Notes under the pieces: generated by a model
Databases searched by the model: none
Told to the model about the DNA's origin: nothing
What the model saw: only the letters and a program-made list of their open reading frames with translations
Shown: positions 34,942 through 44,748 of the stretch, piece after piece
Layout: each line of letters starts with the position of its first letter
Position numbering within the stretch: position 1 is the stretch's first letter
Source: an uncultured Bacteroides sp.
GTDB taxonomy: Bacteria > Bacteroidota > Bacteroidia > Bacteroidales > Bacteroidaceae
Reading direction: 5' to 3'
Assembly (NCBI GenBank): GCA_944320865.1
Contig: CALUJC010000009.1
Coordinates: 17,013-81,012, forward strand
Length of the DNA: 64,000 nt
Translations under genes and position numbers: made by a program

Positions 34942-37098
34942 ATGGCTAAAAAGAAAGAAAAACGGGAGAAGAAAGCAGGCAAGCGCATGAAGAAAAAAGA
35001 ACTCGTGAAGGTGCTGCTCGACTTTTTCCACGTAAACCAAAACGAGACATTGCCGCTGAAATACATTTTCGAGCGGTTGAAGTTCACCACTCACCCGCAA
35101 AAAATGCTGTGTATGGATGTGCTGGACGAACTGAAGGAGGACGATTACATCTGCGAGACCGACAAGCATAAATACCGACTTAACAACCACGGAGTGGAGA
35201 TGACGGGCACCTTCCAACGCAAAAGCAACGGCAAGAATTCGTTTATCCCCGACGGAGGCGGAGACCCCATCTTTATTGCCGAACGCAACTCGGCACACGC
35301 CATGGCGGGTGACCGGGTAAAGATTGCTTTCTATGCCAAACGCCACGGACGTACCGCCGAAGGAGAGGTAATAGAAATACTGAAACGTGCCAACGACACC
35401 TTTGTGGGCACGCTGGAGGTGACCAAGGGCTATGCCTTCCTCGTGACGGAAAACCGCACGCTGGCCAATGACATATTTATCCCCAAAGAAAAACTGAAAG
35501 GCGGACGGACGGGAGACAAGGCCATTGTGAAGGTAGTAGAGTGGCCGGACAAGGCAAAGAATCCCATCGGACAAGTGATAGACATATTGGGCCGCGCGGG
35601 CGAGAACAACACCGAGATGCACGCCATACTGGCAGAGTTCGGGCTGCCCTACACCTATCCGAAGAACGTAGAGGATGCTGCCGACCGCATTCCCGCCGAA
35701 ATACCTGCCGAAGAGATAGCCCGCCGGGAAGATTTCCGCCCGGTAACGACTTTCACCATAGACCCCAAGGATGCCAAAGACTTCGACGACGCTATTTCTA
35801 TCCGCCGACTGCCCGACGGGTTATGGGAAGTAGGCGTGCACATTGCCGACGTAACCTACTACGTAAAGGAGGGCACCGTTATCGACAAGGAGGCCGAGAA
35901 GCGTGCCACCTCCGTCTACCTGGTAGACCGCACCATCCCCATGCTGCCCGAACGCCTGTGCAATTTCCTCTGCTCCCTGCGTCCCGACGAGGAGAAGCTG
36001 GCCTACAGCGTCATCTTCCACATGGACGACCAGGCTGTGGTGAAGGATTCACGCGTGGTGCACACCATCATCAAGAGTAACCGCCGCTTTACCTACGAGG
36101 AGGCACAACAGGTCATAGAAACCGGGCAGGGCGACTTCAAGGACGAACTGCTGCAACTGGACAAGCTGGCCAAAGTGCTGCGCGAAAAGCGCTTCCAGGC
36201 GGGAGCCATCAACTTTGACCGCTATGAGGTGAAGTTCGAGCTGGACGACAAGGGAAAGCCCGTCAGTGTATATTTCAAGGTGGCTAAGGATGCCAACAAG
36301 CTGGTGGAGGAGTTCATGCTGCTGGCCAACCGCACCGTGGCCGAGAAAATTGGCCATGTGCCCGAAGGCAAGAAGGCCAAAGTATTCCCCTACCGTATAC
36401 ACGATTTGCCCGACCCTGAAAAGCTGGACAACCTAGCTCTGTTCATCGCCCGCTTCGGCTACAAGCTACGCACGTCGGGCACAAAAGCCGACGTTTCCAA
36501 GTCCATCAACCACCTGCTGGACGACATCCAGGGCAAGAAGGAGGAGAACCTCATTGAAACCGTATCCATCCGTGCCATGCAAAAAGCACGCTACTCCACG
36601 CACAACATCGGTCACTACGGACTGGCTTTCGACTACTACACGCACTTCACTTCGCCTATCCGCCGCTATCCGGACATGATGGTGCACCGTCTGCTTACCC
36701 GCTACCTGGACGAGCACAAACGCACCGTAAGCGAAAACAAATATGAAGCCCTGTGCGAGCACAGCAGTGCCATGGAGCAACTGGCTGCCAATGCCGAGCG
36801 AGCCTCGGTGAAGTACAAGCAAGTGGAATTCATGCAGGAACACGTGGGACAGACGTACGACGGCGTCATCTCGGGCGTCACGGAGTGGGGTCTGTATGTG
36901 GAGCTGAATGAAAACAAGTGTGAAGGCATGATACCCATCCGCGACTTGGACGACGATTATTACGAATTCGACGAGAAAAACTACTGCCTGCGCGGACGGC
37001 GCAAGAAACGCGTGTACAGCCTGGGCGACGCCATCACCATACAGGTGGCACGGGCCAACCTGGAGAAGAAGCAACTGGACTTCGCACTGGTGGAATAA
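34942..37098 (+). CDS. rnr: Ribonuclease R
   Basis: A 718-residue 3'-5' exoribonuclease of the RNB family. A lysine-rich start (MAKKKEKREKKAGKRMKKKE) leads into a winged-helix and two cold-shock domains (ERNSAHAMAGDRVKIAFYAK, GYAFLVTENRTLANDIFIPK). The RNB catalytic domain has the metal-binding aspartates in TIDPKDAKDFDDAISIRR. HIADVTYYVKEG, DRTIPMLPERLCNFLCSLRP and the HYGLAFDYYTHFTSPIRRYP block follow, and a C-terminal S1 domain (VGQTYDGVISGVTEWGLYVE) completes it. It degrades structured RNA in the cytoplasm. It is a single-gene unit; a TTACTTTG at 34906-34913 may be its -7 box. Confidence 0.95.
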   Translation: MAKKKEKREKKAGKRMKKKELVKVLLDFFHVNQNETLPLKYIFERLKFTTHPQKMLCMDVLDELKEDDYICETDKHKYRLNNHGVEMTGTFQRKSNGKNSFIPDGGGDPIFIAERNSAHAMAGDRVKIAFYAKRHGRTAEGEVIEILKRANDTFVGTLEVTKGYAFLVTENRTLANDIFIPKEKLKGGRTGDKAIVKVVEWPDKAKNPIGQVIDILGRAGENNTEMHAILAEFGLPYTYPKNVEDAADRIPAEIPAEEIARREDFRPVTTFTIDPKDAKDFDDAISIRRLPDGLWEVGVHIADVTYYVKEGTVIDKEAEKRATSVYLVDRTIPMLPERLCNFLCSLRPDEEKLAYSVIFHMDDQAVVKDSRVVHTIIKSNRRFTYEEAQQVIETGQGDFKDELLQLDKLAKVLREKRFQAGAINFDRYEVKFELDDKGKPVSVYFKVAKDANKLVEEFMLLANRTVAEKIGHVPEGKKAKVFPYRIHDLPDPEKLDNLALFIARFGYKLRTSGTKADVSKSINHLLDDIQGKKEENLIETVSIRAMQKARYSTHNIGHYGLAFDYYTHFTSPIRRYPDMMVHRLLTRYLDEHKRTVSENKYEALCEHSSAMEQLAANAERASVKYKQVEFMQEHVGQTYDGVISGVTEWGLYVELNENKCEGMIPIRDLDDDYYEFDEKNYCLRGRRKKRVYSLGDAITIQVARANLEKKQLDFALVE

Positions 37099-37133
37099 CC
37101 CTTTATGCAAGGAAGAAAAACAGAACCAACGTT

Positions 37134-37163
37134 TTGCGCATACGGCAACAATGCTTATCTTTG
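37134..37163 (+). promoter_or_regulatory. Promoter of the TolB-like lipoprotein gene
   Basis: TTG at 37134-37136, 19 bases, TATCTTTG at 37156-37163. The ATG follows 81 bp later. Confidence 0.7.
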
Positions 37164-37244
37164 CCCGTGCAATAGGCTTGCCAACCTGCTGAATATGAAA
37201 ACAGACACAAACCGGATTGTTACATTTTATTAATTATACATCGT

Positions 37245-38270
37245 ATGAAAAGACATCTTCTTAAAAATGGAATCATGATGCTCTGTGTAGCCTCACTTTC
37301 CGCATGCGGTTCAAGCAAATACCTTGACATGTATGCACCCGAAGAAAGCGGCTTGAACGTCATGAAAATCACCGATGAGTCTTCCAACTCCGTGATTGGT
37401 AATATCAGAATAAATCTTATCGGGAAAGGAAATTTTGCCTACACCACCGTCGGTGGCTGCAAGAACAGCAAAACATACTGGGGGACAGACAGACTGCTCG
37501 CCATCTCGCCCGACGGGACAGAACTGGGTTACGTCAGCAACATCAACAAACAGTGGAACGTGATGATACGCAGCAGCAATACGCAAGGCACCTCCACACA
37601 ACGCACCTTCAGGGACATCAGCGACTTTTCATGGGGGAACAACGGATATCTGTACTTCTCTGACCGCTCGGACATACAGAAAGTTCAAATCTGCTCGACA
37701 AACGCCCATGCGGGCAGCATCATGCGCCAGCTCACCAACAACAGCATCGACAAGAACCCCGTGGTGACCACCGACGGCAAACTACTGTTCTTTACCCGTA
37801 TCGACAAGTCGGGTCCATTTATCTGGTCGCTTGACCTGGAAAACGGAGCCTTGACCTCGTGCGCACGTGGCTACAACCCTACACTGGTGGGCGACCGCAC
37901 AGATTCATTCATCTGCGTGCGCAACTCTACGGCCGGGCTTAGCGAAATCTGGATGGTGAATTATGTGGAAGGAAAAGAAACACTCATCCTCTCCGACAAA
38001 AACCGAGGCTTCACCAACCCGGTGCTCTCGCCCGACGGACAATGGATTTTGTGTCAAGGAAACAGCAAATCATCCATTACCAAAAAGAATAACCTGGATA
38101 TCTTCGCTGTAAAGGTAGATGGAACAGGCTTCGTGCAACTGACTTACCACCCGGCAGAAGACTGCTGTCCGGTATGGTCGAACGACGGCAAATACATTTA
38201 TTTCCTCTCTACGCGTGCCAACAAAGACGATTACTTCAACATCTGGCGTATCCGTTTCGATGTAATGTAA
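37245..38270 (+). CDS. TolB-like beta-propeller lipoprotein
   Basis: A 341-residue lipoprotein with lipobox SLSAC near residue 21. The mature part is built of WD40-like/TolB propeller repeats, each with a pattern such as LLAISPDGTELGYVSNIN, PVLSPDGQWILCQGNSK and PVWSNDGKYIYFLSTRAN. Such proteins are common in Bacteroidetes envelopes, probably as protein-binding scaffolds. A true TolB role is doubtful, since no pal, tolA or tolQR genes are near. It has its own promoter and a clear terminator, so it is a single-gene unit. Confidence 0.8.
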   Translation: MKRHLLKNGIMMLCVASLSACGSSKYLDMYAPEESGLNVMKITDESSNSVIGNIRINLIGKGNFAYTTVGGCKNSKTYWGTDRLLAISPDGTELGYVSNINKQWNVMIRSSNTQGTSTQRTFRDISDFSWGNNGYLYFSDRSDIQKVQICSTNAHAGSIMRQLTNNSIDKNPVVTTDGKLLFFTRIDKSGPFIWSLDLENGALTSCARGYNPTLVGDRTDSFICVRNSTAGLSEIWMVNYVEGKETLILSDKNRGFTNPVLSPDGQWILCQGNSKSSITKKNNLDIFAVKVDGTGFVQLTYHPAEDCCPVWSNDGKYIYFLSTRANKDDYFNIWRIRFDVM

Positions 38271-38296
38271 ATCCATTTATAATCTTTCTTTGAGAG

Positions 38297-38348
38297 AGTC
38301 CTGAAACTCTAACCTTTTCCCGGGTATTGGAGTTCCAGGACTTTTTTT
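38297..38348 (+). terminator. Intrinsic terminator after the TolB-like gene
   Basis: AGTCCT (38297-38302) pairs with AGGACT (38337-38342), with further internal pairing (GAAACTC with GAGTTCC), then a run of seven T. Confidence 0.7.
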
Positions 38349-38476
38349 ATTCCATATAAATTCGATATAACCCGGCTGCACAATCAGAAATATAAGCCTA
38401 TTTCCAAAAACATGTTGTGAAACACATGAACTTACGTGCGAAACTCAATACATATTTCGTAATATTGCAATCAAAT

Positions 38477-38495
38477 AAGTGTAGATAATACACTT
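38477..38495. promoter_or_regulatory. Inverted repeat, candidate AraR operator
   Basis: AAGTGTA (38477-38483), GATAA, TACACTT (38489-38495) is a perfect 7-bp inverted repeat, 75 bp before the first gene of the arabinose operon. No TAnnTTTG box is evident nearby. I do not remember the published AraR motif well enough to equate them. The rest of 38349-38570 is AT-rich with nothing else recognised. Confidence 0.4.
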
Positions 38496-38570
38496 GCTGT
38501 ATCCAGGCTCTCAATATACCTGTATAACCTAAGAAATCTAATAAAAACATAACATAAAAAACGAGTAATT

Positions 38571-40325
38571 ATGGATTGGTACTCACAACAATTTGTATGG
38601 CTTGATTGGGCCATCATTGTAATCGGAAGTGCCCTTGTGGCCTGGGCCGTTTATCGGACAGTACAAAAAGACAAACGCATGCAGCGTGAAGCAGACAGCG
38701 AAGACTATCTGTTTGGCAAAGGAGAACCATGGTACATTATTGGTGCGGCTATTTTTGCTGCAAATATCGGTTCGGAACATTTGGTGGGGCTTGCCGGAAC
38801 AGGTGCAAAAGACGGTGTAGGCATGGCCCACTGGGAAATGCAAGGTTGGATGATTCTTATACTCGGCTGGCTTTTTGTTCCTTTCTATCAACTGCTAAAC
38901 AATAAATTGGGCAAAATCATCACTATGCCCGACTTTTTGAAGTTCCGCTATACCAAGGCCACAGGTTCATGGCTGTCTATTATTACGCTGGTGGCTTACG
39001 TGCTTACCAAAGTAAGCGTGACAGCTTTTACCGGAGGCATCTTTTTCGAATACCTGTTGGGCATTCCTTTTTGGTGGGGAGCTATCGGACTGATTGGCAT
39101 TACCGCCATTTTTACGGTGTTTGGCGGCATGAAAGGAGTAATGACTCTTTCTGCCATACAGACACCTATTCTTATTATCGGCTCATTCTTAGTGCTTTTC
39201 CTTGGACTTGCAGCCTTGGGCGGTGGCAATATAGGCACCGGCTGGACAAACATGATGGACTTTTGCGGACAACTGCACGATGGCTACGGCACGACCCACA
39301 TGTTCCACTGGGACGAAGGCGACCCGATGTATAAGGAATATCCGGGTTTTGTAGTCTTCATTGGCGCCAGCATCATCGGTTTCTGGTATTGGTGCACCGA
39401 CCAGCACATTGTACAACGCGTATTGGGCCAAACTAAAGGAGAGCCAAACATGGAGGTCATGAAACGCGCACGTCGCGGTACGATTGCCGCCGGCTACTTC
39501 AAGTTGCTGCCGGTATTCATGTTCCTGATTCCGGGAATGATTGCCGCCGCACTGGCAGAAGACCCGAACAGTGGTTTTGCATTTTCGCTAAAAGCCGGAA
39601 CGACCGACCCAGACTTCGATGCGGCCTTTGCCCAAATGGTGAAGTTCATCTTGCCCGCAGGAGTCAAAGGCATTGTAACCATTGGGTTCATTTGTGCCCT
39701 TGTCGCGTCATTGGCCGCGTTCTTCAATTCATGCGCCACCCTTTTTACAGAGGATTTCTATAAACCGATGAAAAAAGGTATGAGCGAAGCCCACTATGTA
39801 TTGGTAGGCCGCATCGCAACAGTAGTGGTCGTATTGCTTGGCTTAGCCTGGATGCCTGTCATGATGAGCATGGACACGCTTTACAGCTATTTGCAGAACA
39901 TCCAGTCGTTGCTGGCTCCGGCCATGGTGGCAGTTTTTGCTTTAGGCATTTTCTCAAAGAAAATTACGCCGTTGGCCGGACAATGGGGGTTGATAGGCGG
40001 ATTCCTCGTAGGCATGCTCCGCCTGATAACCAATGTCATCACAAAGAACGGAAATGCCGTAATGGACGGAGCCTTTTGGGAAAGCACGGCCTGGTTCTGG
40101 CAAACGAACTGGCTTGTATTCGAGGTCTGGCTGCTTGTCTTTATCATACTGTTGATGGTGGTGGTTTCCTTCTTTACACCCGCTCCTTCACAAACCCAGA
40201 TAGACGCCATAACATTTACCGCTGAATATAAAAAGGAGATTCGCGAAAGCTGGAACAAATGGGATATCATTGCCGCATTAGGCGTCATTGCCTGCTGTGC
40301 TGCATTCTACTGGTATTTCTGGTAA
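38571..40325 (+). CDS. araP: Sodium:solute symporter, presumed L-arabinose transporter
   Basis: A 584-residue member of the SSS/SGLT family with about 14 membrane helices. Recognisable blocks are EDYLFGKGEPWYIIGAAIFA, ANIGSEHLVGLAGTGAKDGV, the family region TAIFTVFGGMKGVMTLSAIQ, IGFWYWCTDQHIVQRVLG and ALVASLAAFFNSCATLFTED. It would import arabinose with sodium through the inner membrane. First gene of an operon with mutarotase, araR, araD, araA and araB, the same gene set as the known Bacteroides arabinose cluster. Arabinose specificity is inferred from that context. A candidate operator lies upstream. Confidence 0.88.
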   Translation: MDWYSQQFVWLDWAIIVIGSALVAWAVYRTVQKDKRMQREADSEDYLFGKGEPWYIIGAAIFAANIGSEHLVGLAGTGAKDGVGMAHWEMQGWMILILGWLFVPFYQLLNNKLGKIITMPDFLKFRYTKATGSWLSIITLVAYVLTKVSVTAFTGGIFFEYLLGIPFWWGAIGLIGITAIFTVFGGMKGVMTLSAIQTPILIIGSFLVLFLGLAALGGGNIGTGWTNMMDFCGQLHDGYGTTHMFHWDEGDPMYKEYPGFVVFIGASIIGFWYWCTDQHIVQRVLGQTKGEPNMEVMKRARRGTIAAGYFKLLPVFMFLIPGMIAAALAEDPNSGFAFSLKAGTTDPDFDAAFAQMVKFILPAGVKGIVTIGFICALVASLAAFFNSCATLFTEDFYKPMKKGMSEAHYVLVGRIATVVVVLLGLAWMPVMMSMDTLYSYLQNIQSLLAPAMVAVFALGIFSKKITPLAGQWGLIGGFLVGMLRLITNVITKNGNAVMDGAFWESTAWFWQTNWLVFEVWLLVFIILLMVVVSFFTPAPSQTQIDAITFTAEYKKEIRESWNKWDIIAALGVIACCAAFYWYFW

Positions 40326-40362
40326 CATCGCATTCTATTAAAATACCCATAAACATATAATC

Positions 40363-41514
40363 ATGAAAAGTATTCAGACCTCCATATTAGGAATAAGCAC
40401 AGCCCTGCTTCTACTTGCCGGCTGCGCCACACAAAAAGAGAAAACGGCACTGACCCAATCGGGATTGAACCCCGCAAACTTTGAAACGATTGTCGACGGG
40501 ACAAAAGCCGTCAGATTGTACACGCTGACCAACCATAACGGCATGGAGGTGTGTATCACCAACTTTGGCGGACGCATCGTTTCATTGATGGTGCCCGACA
40601 AAAACGGAACAATGACGGATGTCGTATTAGGCTTTGACAACATCGCAGACTATCAGAACATTCCAAGCGACTTCGGCGCATCGGTAGGACGCTATGCCAA
40701 CCGCATCAACCAAGGGCGCATGACCATTGACGGGAAGGATATACAACTGCCCACCAACAACTTCGGGCATTGCCTGCACGGGGGGCCTACCGGATGGCAA
40801 TATCAAGTCTATGAAGCAAACCAGACCAATGACAGCACTTTGACATTGACCATGAAATCGCCGGACGGCGACAACAACTTTCCCGGCAACGTAACCGCCC
40901 AGGTAACCTACTCGCTGACCGCCGGGAATGCCATCGACATCAAGTATGAGGCCACGACAGACAAGACCACGGTAATCAACATGACCAACCATTCGTACTT
41001 CAACCTGAATGGCGACCCGTCCAAACCCGGGACTGACCAGGTATTGTATGTAGCAGCCGACAGCATCACACCGGTAGACAGCACCTATATGACCAACGGC
41101 ACCATGATGGCCGTGAAGGATACGCCATTCGACTTCAACACGCCCAAGCCAATTGCCCCGGATGTAACCGACTTCAATAATGAACAAGTGAAGTTCGGAG
41201 ACGGATTCGACCATAACTGGGTGCTGAGAACCAAAGGCGACATCAACCAAGTGGCAGCCAGGTTGAGCAGCCCGCTGACAGGCATCACGCTGACCGTCTA
41301 CACCAACGAGCCGGGCATCCAAGTCTATACCGGCAACTTCCTGGACGGGACGGTAAAGGGAAAGAAGGGCATTGCCTACCCCAAACGGGCTTCAGTATGC
41401 CTGGAAACACAACACTACCCGGACAGCCCCAACCATCCGCAATGGCCATCGGTCATCCTGAAGCCGGGCAACGTCTACCACAGCCATTGCATTTTCCAAT
41501 TTGGTGTAGAGTAA
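40363..41514 (+). CDS. Aldose 1-epimerase (mutarotase), lipoprotein
   Basis: A 383-residue exported mutarotase with lipobox LLLLAGC near residue 21, so it acts outside the inner membrane. GalM-type motifs are present: TNFGGRIVSLMVPDKNG, GASVGRYANRINQGR, FGHCLHGGPTGWQYQVYE (with catalytic His), NMTNHSYFNLNG (second His), FGDGFDHNWVL and VCLETQHYPDSPNHPQWP (catalytic Glu). It interconverts alpha and beta anomers, here presumably of arabinose released from glycans before uptake. Second gene of the arabinose operon, 37 bp after the transporter. Confidence 0.93.
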   Translation: MKSIQTSILGISTALLLLAGCATQKEKTALTQSGLNPANFETIVDGTKAVRLYTLTNHNGMEVCITNFGGRIVSLMVPDKNGTMTDVVLGFDNIADYQNIPSDFGASVGRYANRINQGRMTIDGKDIQLPTNNFGHCLHGGPTGWQYQVYEANQTNDSTLTLTMKSPDGDNNFPGNVTAQVTYSLTAGNAIDIKYEATTDKTTVINMTNHSYFNLNGDPSKPGTDQVLYVAADSITPVDSTYMTNGTMMAVKDTPFDFNTPKPIAPDVTDFNNEQVKFGDGFDHNWVLRTKGDINQVAARLSSPLTGITLTVYTNEPGIQVYTGNFLDGTVKGKKGIAYPKRASVCLETQHYPDSPNHPQWPSVILKPGNVYHSHCIFQFGVE

Positions 41515-41534
41515 CCATAGCCCCCCACACGCGT

Positions 41535-42212
41535 ATGACTGCATATTACAGCACCAACCCCAGGTTTTACGTAGGCATCGACTGCATCATCTTCGGCTTC
41601 GAAAAGAACCAGCTGAACCTGTTGTTGCTTAAACGGAACTTTGAACCCGCCAAAGGCCAGTGGTCGCTGATGGGCGGATTCGTGCAGGCCGATGAGAGCA
41701 CAGACGATGCCGCCAAACGAGTACTGTATGAACTGACCGGATTGAAGGATGTGTATATGGAACACATCGGGGCTTTTGGCGAAATAGACAGAGACCCCGG
41801 CGAACGGGTCGTCTCGCTGGCATACTATGCGCTGATTAACATCAATGAATACGACCGCGCACTGGTGCAACAGCACAATGCCCACTGGGTGAACGTCAAC
41901 GAGCTGCCCGACTTGATTTTCGACCACAACCAGATGGTGGAAAAGGCCAGGAGAGCCATGAAAGAGAAAGCATCGAGCGCGCCGATAGGATTCAACCTGC
42001 TGCCCGAGCTGTTTACGCTTACCCAGCTCCAGAATCTGTATGAAGCCATCTACGGGGAGCCTATAGACAAACGCAATTTCAGGAAACGCATTGCCTACAT
42101 GGGCTTTATAGAGAAAACGGACAAGATAGACAAAACAGGGTCGAAAAGGGGAGCCAGCCTTTACAAGTTCAATGACAAGGCCTACCGGAAAGACCCTAAA
42201 TTCAGACTATAA
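41535..42212 (+). CDS. araR: Nudix-related transcriptional regulator of arabinose use (AraR)
   Basis: This 225-residue regulator has an N-terminal Nudix fold ([36 protein letters not shown]) and a C-terminal winged helix ([12 protein letters not shown]-type region, [20 protein letters not shown]). The Nudix box is degenerate: where active enzymes have R-E-x-x-E-E it reads [10 protein letters not shown], so hydrolase activity is unlikely and the domain should bind the effector instead. This is the architecture of the Bacteroides AraR repressor described for BT0354. It lies inside the operon it is expected to control, five bases before araD. ATG 41535 is chosen over an in-frame codon within the preceding gene. 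Confidence 0.88.
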   Translation: MTAYYSTNPRFYVGIDCIIFGFEKNQLNLLLLKRNFEPAKGQWSLMGGFVQADESTDDAAKRVLYELTGLKDVYMEHIGAFGEIDRDPGERVVSLAYYALININEYDRALVQQHNAHWVNVNELPDLIFDHNQMVEKARRAMKEKASSAPIGFNLLPELFTLTQLQNLYEAIYGEPIDKRNFRKRIAYMGFIEKTDKIDKTGSKRGASLYKFNDKAYRKDPKFRL

Positions 42213-42217
42213 GGATT

Positions 42218-42910
42218 ATGTTAGAAGAACTGAAAGAACAAGTATTCCATGCCAACCTCGACTTGGTGAAGCATGGGCTGGTCATCTTCACCTGGGGAAA
42301 CGTGTCCGCCATCGACCGCAAGAGCGGGTTGGTGGTCATCAAGCCCAGCGGTGTAAGCTATGACGAAATGAAGGCCGCCGACATGGTGGTGGTAGACCTC
42401 GACGGCCGTGTAGTAGAGGGCAACCTGCGCCCCTCATCGGACACACCGACGCACGTGGTGCTCTACAAAGCCTTCCCCGAAATAGGCGGGGTGGTACACA
42501 CCCACTCCACCTACGCCACGGCCTGGGCACAAGCCGGACGCGACATCCCCAACATCGGCACCACGCATGCCGACTACTTCCACCACGACATCCCCTGCAC
42601 GGCCGACATGACCGAGGCCGAAGTGAAGGGCGCATACGAACTGGAGACGGGCAACGTCATCGTGCGCCGCTTCCAGGGGATGAACCCCGTGCATACGCCC
42701 GGCGTACTGGTGAAGAACCACGGCCCCTTTGCCTGGGGCAAGGACGCGCACGACGCCGTGCACAACGCCGTGGTGATGGAGCAAGTGGCCAAGATGGCCT
42801 TCATAGCCTACGGCGTGAACCCCAACCTCACCATGAACCCCCTGCTCATCGAAAAGCACTTCAGCCGCAAGCACGGCCCGAACGCCTACTACGGGCAGGC
42901 AAAAAAGTAA
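42218..42910 (+). CDS. araD: L-ribulose-5-phosphate 4-epimerase
   Basis: A 230-residue class II aldolase-fold zinc enzyme converting L-ribulose 5-phosphate to D-xylulose 5-phosphate. Motifs: [68 protein letters not shown] (zinc histidines) and [20 protein letters not shown] (third zinc histidine). It is five bases after araR, so translation is probably coupled. It is separated from araA by 298 bp containing palindromic array B and two hairpins. Confidence 0.95.
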   Translation: MLEELKEQVFHANLDLVKHGLVIFTWGNVSAIDRKSGLVVIKPSGVSYDEMKAADMVVVDLDGRVVEGNLRPSSDTPTHVVLYKAFPEIGGVVHTHSTYATAWAQAGRDIPNIGTTHADYFHHDIPCTADMTEAEVKGAYELETGNVIVRRFQGMNPVHTPGVLVKNHGPFAWGKDAHDAVHNAVVMEQVAKMAFIAYGVNPNLTMNPLLIEKHFSRKHGPNAYYGQAKK

Positions 42911-42950
42911 ACAGCGGGACGCCACGAGAACGCCCCTCTTACTTTAACTT

Positions 42951-43060
42951 TGCTTTATCCGCATTAAAGCGCTGCTTTATCCCTAATAAAGCAATGCTTT
43001 ACCCGTAATAAAGCAACACTTTACTCCTAATAAAGTAACACTTTATTTTTGATAAAGAAA
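42951..43060. repeat. 22-bp-period palindromic array B
   Basis: Five units start at 42951, 42973, 42995, 43017 and 43039, exactly 22 bp apart. The clearest unit is TGCTTTATCCCTAATAAAGC plus AA, with an 8- to 9-bp stem (TGCTTTATT/AATAAAGCA) around a 3-base loop. The last unit is AT-rich and degenerate, and a further TAAAG follows. Array C at 58 kb uses almost the same unit. Confidence 0.9.
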
Positions 43061-43098
43061 AAATAAAGTACTATATCACTATCGGACAACCACTTGCA

Positions 43099-43131
43099 CG
43101 GCAGCCGATGCTGCCGCAGGAAAAATCCTGC
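43099..43131 (+). promoter_or_regulatory. Two adjacent hairpins before araA
   Basis: CGGCAGC-CGAT-GCTGCCG (43099-43116) is directly followed by GCAGGA-AAAA-TCCTGC (43116-43131). Neither is followed by a T run, so an RNA-processing or stability role is more likely than termination. Confidence 0.5.
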
Positions 43132-43208
43132 ACACGCCGGCGGAGCAAAAAACATCCGGTAAAACAAGAATACAAAGACCTATAAACACGTTTTAAAATA
43201 TAAACATT

Positions 43209-44735
43209 ATGAACACATTTGACCAATACGAAGTATGGTTCATCACAGGGGCACAGCTCCTGTACGGAGGCGATGCAGTCATTGCAGTAGACGCACACAG
43301 TAACGAAATGGTAGCCGGGCTGAACAATAGCGGCCGTCTGCCCATAAAAGTAGTGTATAAAGGCACCGCCAACTCCTCGAAAGAAGTGGAGGCCGTGATG
43401 AAGACCGCCAACAACGACGACAAGTGCATCGGCGTCATCACCTGGATGCACACCTTCTCGCCCGCCAAAATGTGGATTCACGGCCTGCAACAACTCAAGA
43501 AGCCGTTGCTCCACCTGCATACCCAATACAACAAGGAAATTCCCTGGGACACCATGGACATGGACTTCATGAACCTCAACCAGTCGGCACACGGCGACCG
43601 CGAGTTCGGGCACATCTGCACCCGCATGCGCATCCGCCGCAAGGTAGTGGTAGGCTATTGGCAAGACGGGGAAACCCAGCGCAAGATTGCCGTGTGGATG
43701 CGCGTATGCGCCGCCTGGGCCGATGCGCAGGACATGCTCATCATCCGCTTCGGCGACCAGATGAACAACGTGGCCGTGACCGACGGCGACAAAGTAGAGG
43801 CCGAAGTGCGCATGGGCTACCACGTAGACTATTGCCCCGCCAGCGAGCTGATGGAATACCACGCCCGGGTGAAGGATGCCGACGTAGACGCCCTCGTCGC
43901 CACCTACTTCCAGGAGTATGACCACGACAAAGAGCTGGAAGACAAGTCGACCGAAGCCTACCGGAAGGTATGGAACTCGGCCAAGGCCGAACTTGCCCTG
44001 CGCGCCATCCTGAAAGCCAAGGGCGCCAAAGGCTTCACCACCAACTTCGACGACCTGGGCCAGACGGACGGAAGCCACTTCGACCAAATCCCCGGCCTGG
44101 CCAGCCAGCGCCTGATGGCCGAAGGTTATGGTTTCGGAGCCGAAGGCGACTGGAAGTCGGCCGCCCTCTACCGCACGGTGTGGGTGATGAACCAAGGCCT
44201 GACGGGCGGCTGCTCCTTCCTGGAAGACTATACGCTGAACTTCGACGGGGCGAACAGTGCCATCCTGCAAGCCCACATGCTGGAAGTCTGCCCGCTCATT
44301 GCCGCCAAGAAGCCCCGCTTGGAAGTACACTTCCTGGGCATCGGCATCCGCAAGAGCCAGACGGCACGCCTGGTGTTCACCTCGAAGGTAGGCACCGGCT
44401 GCACGGCCACGGTGGTAGACCTGGGCAACCGCTTCCGCCTGATTGTGAACGACGTGAAGTGCATCGAGCCGAAGCCGCTGCCCAAACTGCCCGTCGCCAG
44501 CGCCCTTTGGATTCCGCAACCCAGCTTCGAAGTGGGTGCAGGTGCCTGGATACTGGCCGGCGGCACACACCACTCTTGCTTCTCTTACGACCTGACGGCC
44601 GAGTATTGGGAAGACTATGCCGAAATAGCAGGCATCGAAATGGTACACATCAACAAGGACACCAACATCAGCGACTTCAAGAAAGAGCTTCGCATGAACG
44701 AAGTGTACTACATGCTGAACAAGGCGCTCTGCTAA
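43209..44735 (+). CDS. araA: L-arabinose isomerase
   Basis: A 508-residue enzyme converting L-arabinose to L-ribulose, of the usual length. It opens with [20 protein letters not shown]. Conserved blocks include [67 protein letters not shown] and [58 protein letters not shown] and [12 protein letters not shown] carry the metal-binding Glu and His. It acts in the cytoplasm on imported arabinose and is 13 bp before the kinase gene. Confidence 0.97.
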   Translation: MNTFDQYEVWFITGAQLLYGGDAVIAVDAHSNEMVAGLNNSGRLPIKVVYKGTANSSKEVEAVMKTANNDDKCIGVITWMHTFSPAKMWIHGLQQLKKPLLHLHTQYNKEIPWDTMDMDFMNLNQSAHGDREFGHICTRMRIRRKVVVGYWQDGETQRKIAVWMRVCAAWADAQDMLIIRFGDQMNNVAVTDGDKVEAEVRMGYHVDYCPASELMEYHARVKDADVDALVATYFQEYDHDKELEDKSTEAYRKVWNSAKAELALRAILKAKGAKGFTTNFDDLGQTDGSHFDQIPGLASQRLMAEGYGFGAEGDWKSAALYRTVWVMNQGLTGGCSFLEDYTLNFDGANSAILQAHMLEVCPLIAAKKPRLEVHFLGIGIRKSQTARLVFTSKVGTGCTATVVDLGNRFRLIVNDVKCIEPKPLPKLPVASALWIPQPSFEVGAGAWILAGGTHHSCFSYDLTAEYWEDYAEIAGIEMVHINKDTNISDFKKELRMNEVYYMLNKALC

Positions 44736-44748
44736 AATAATATATACT

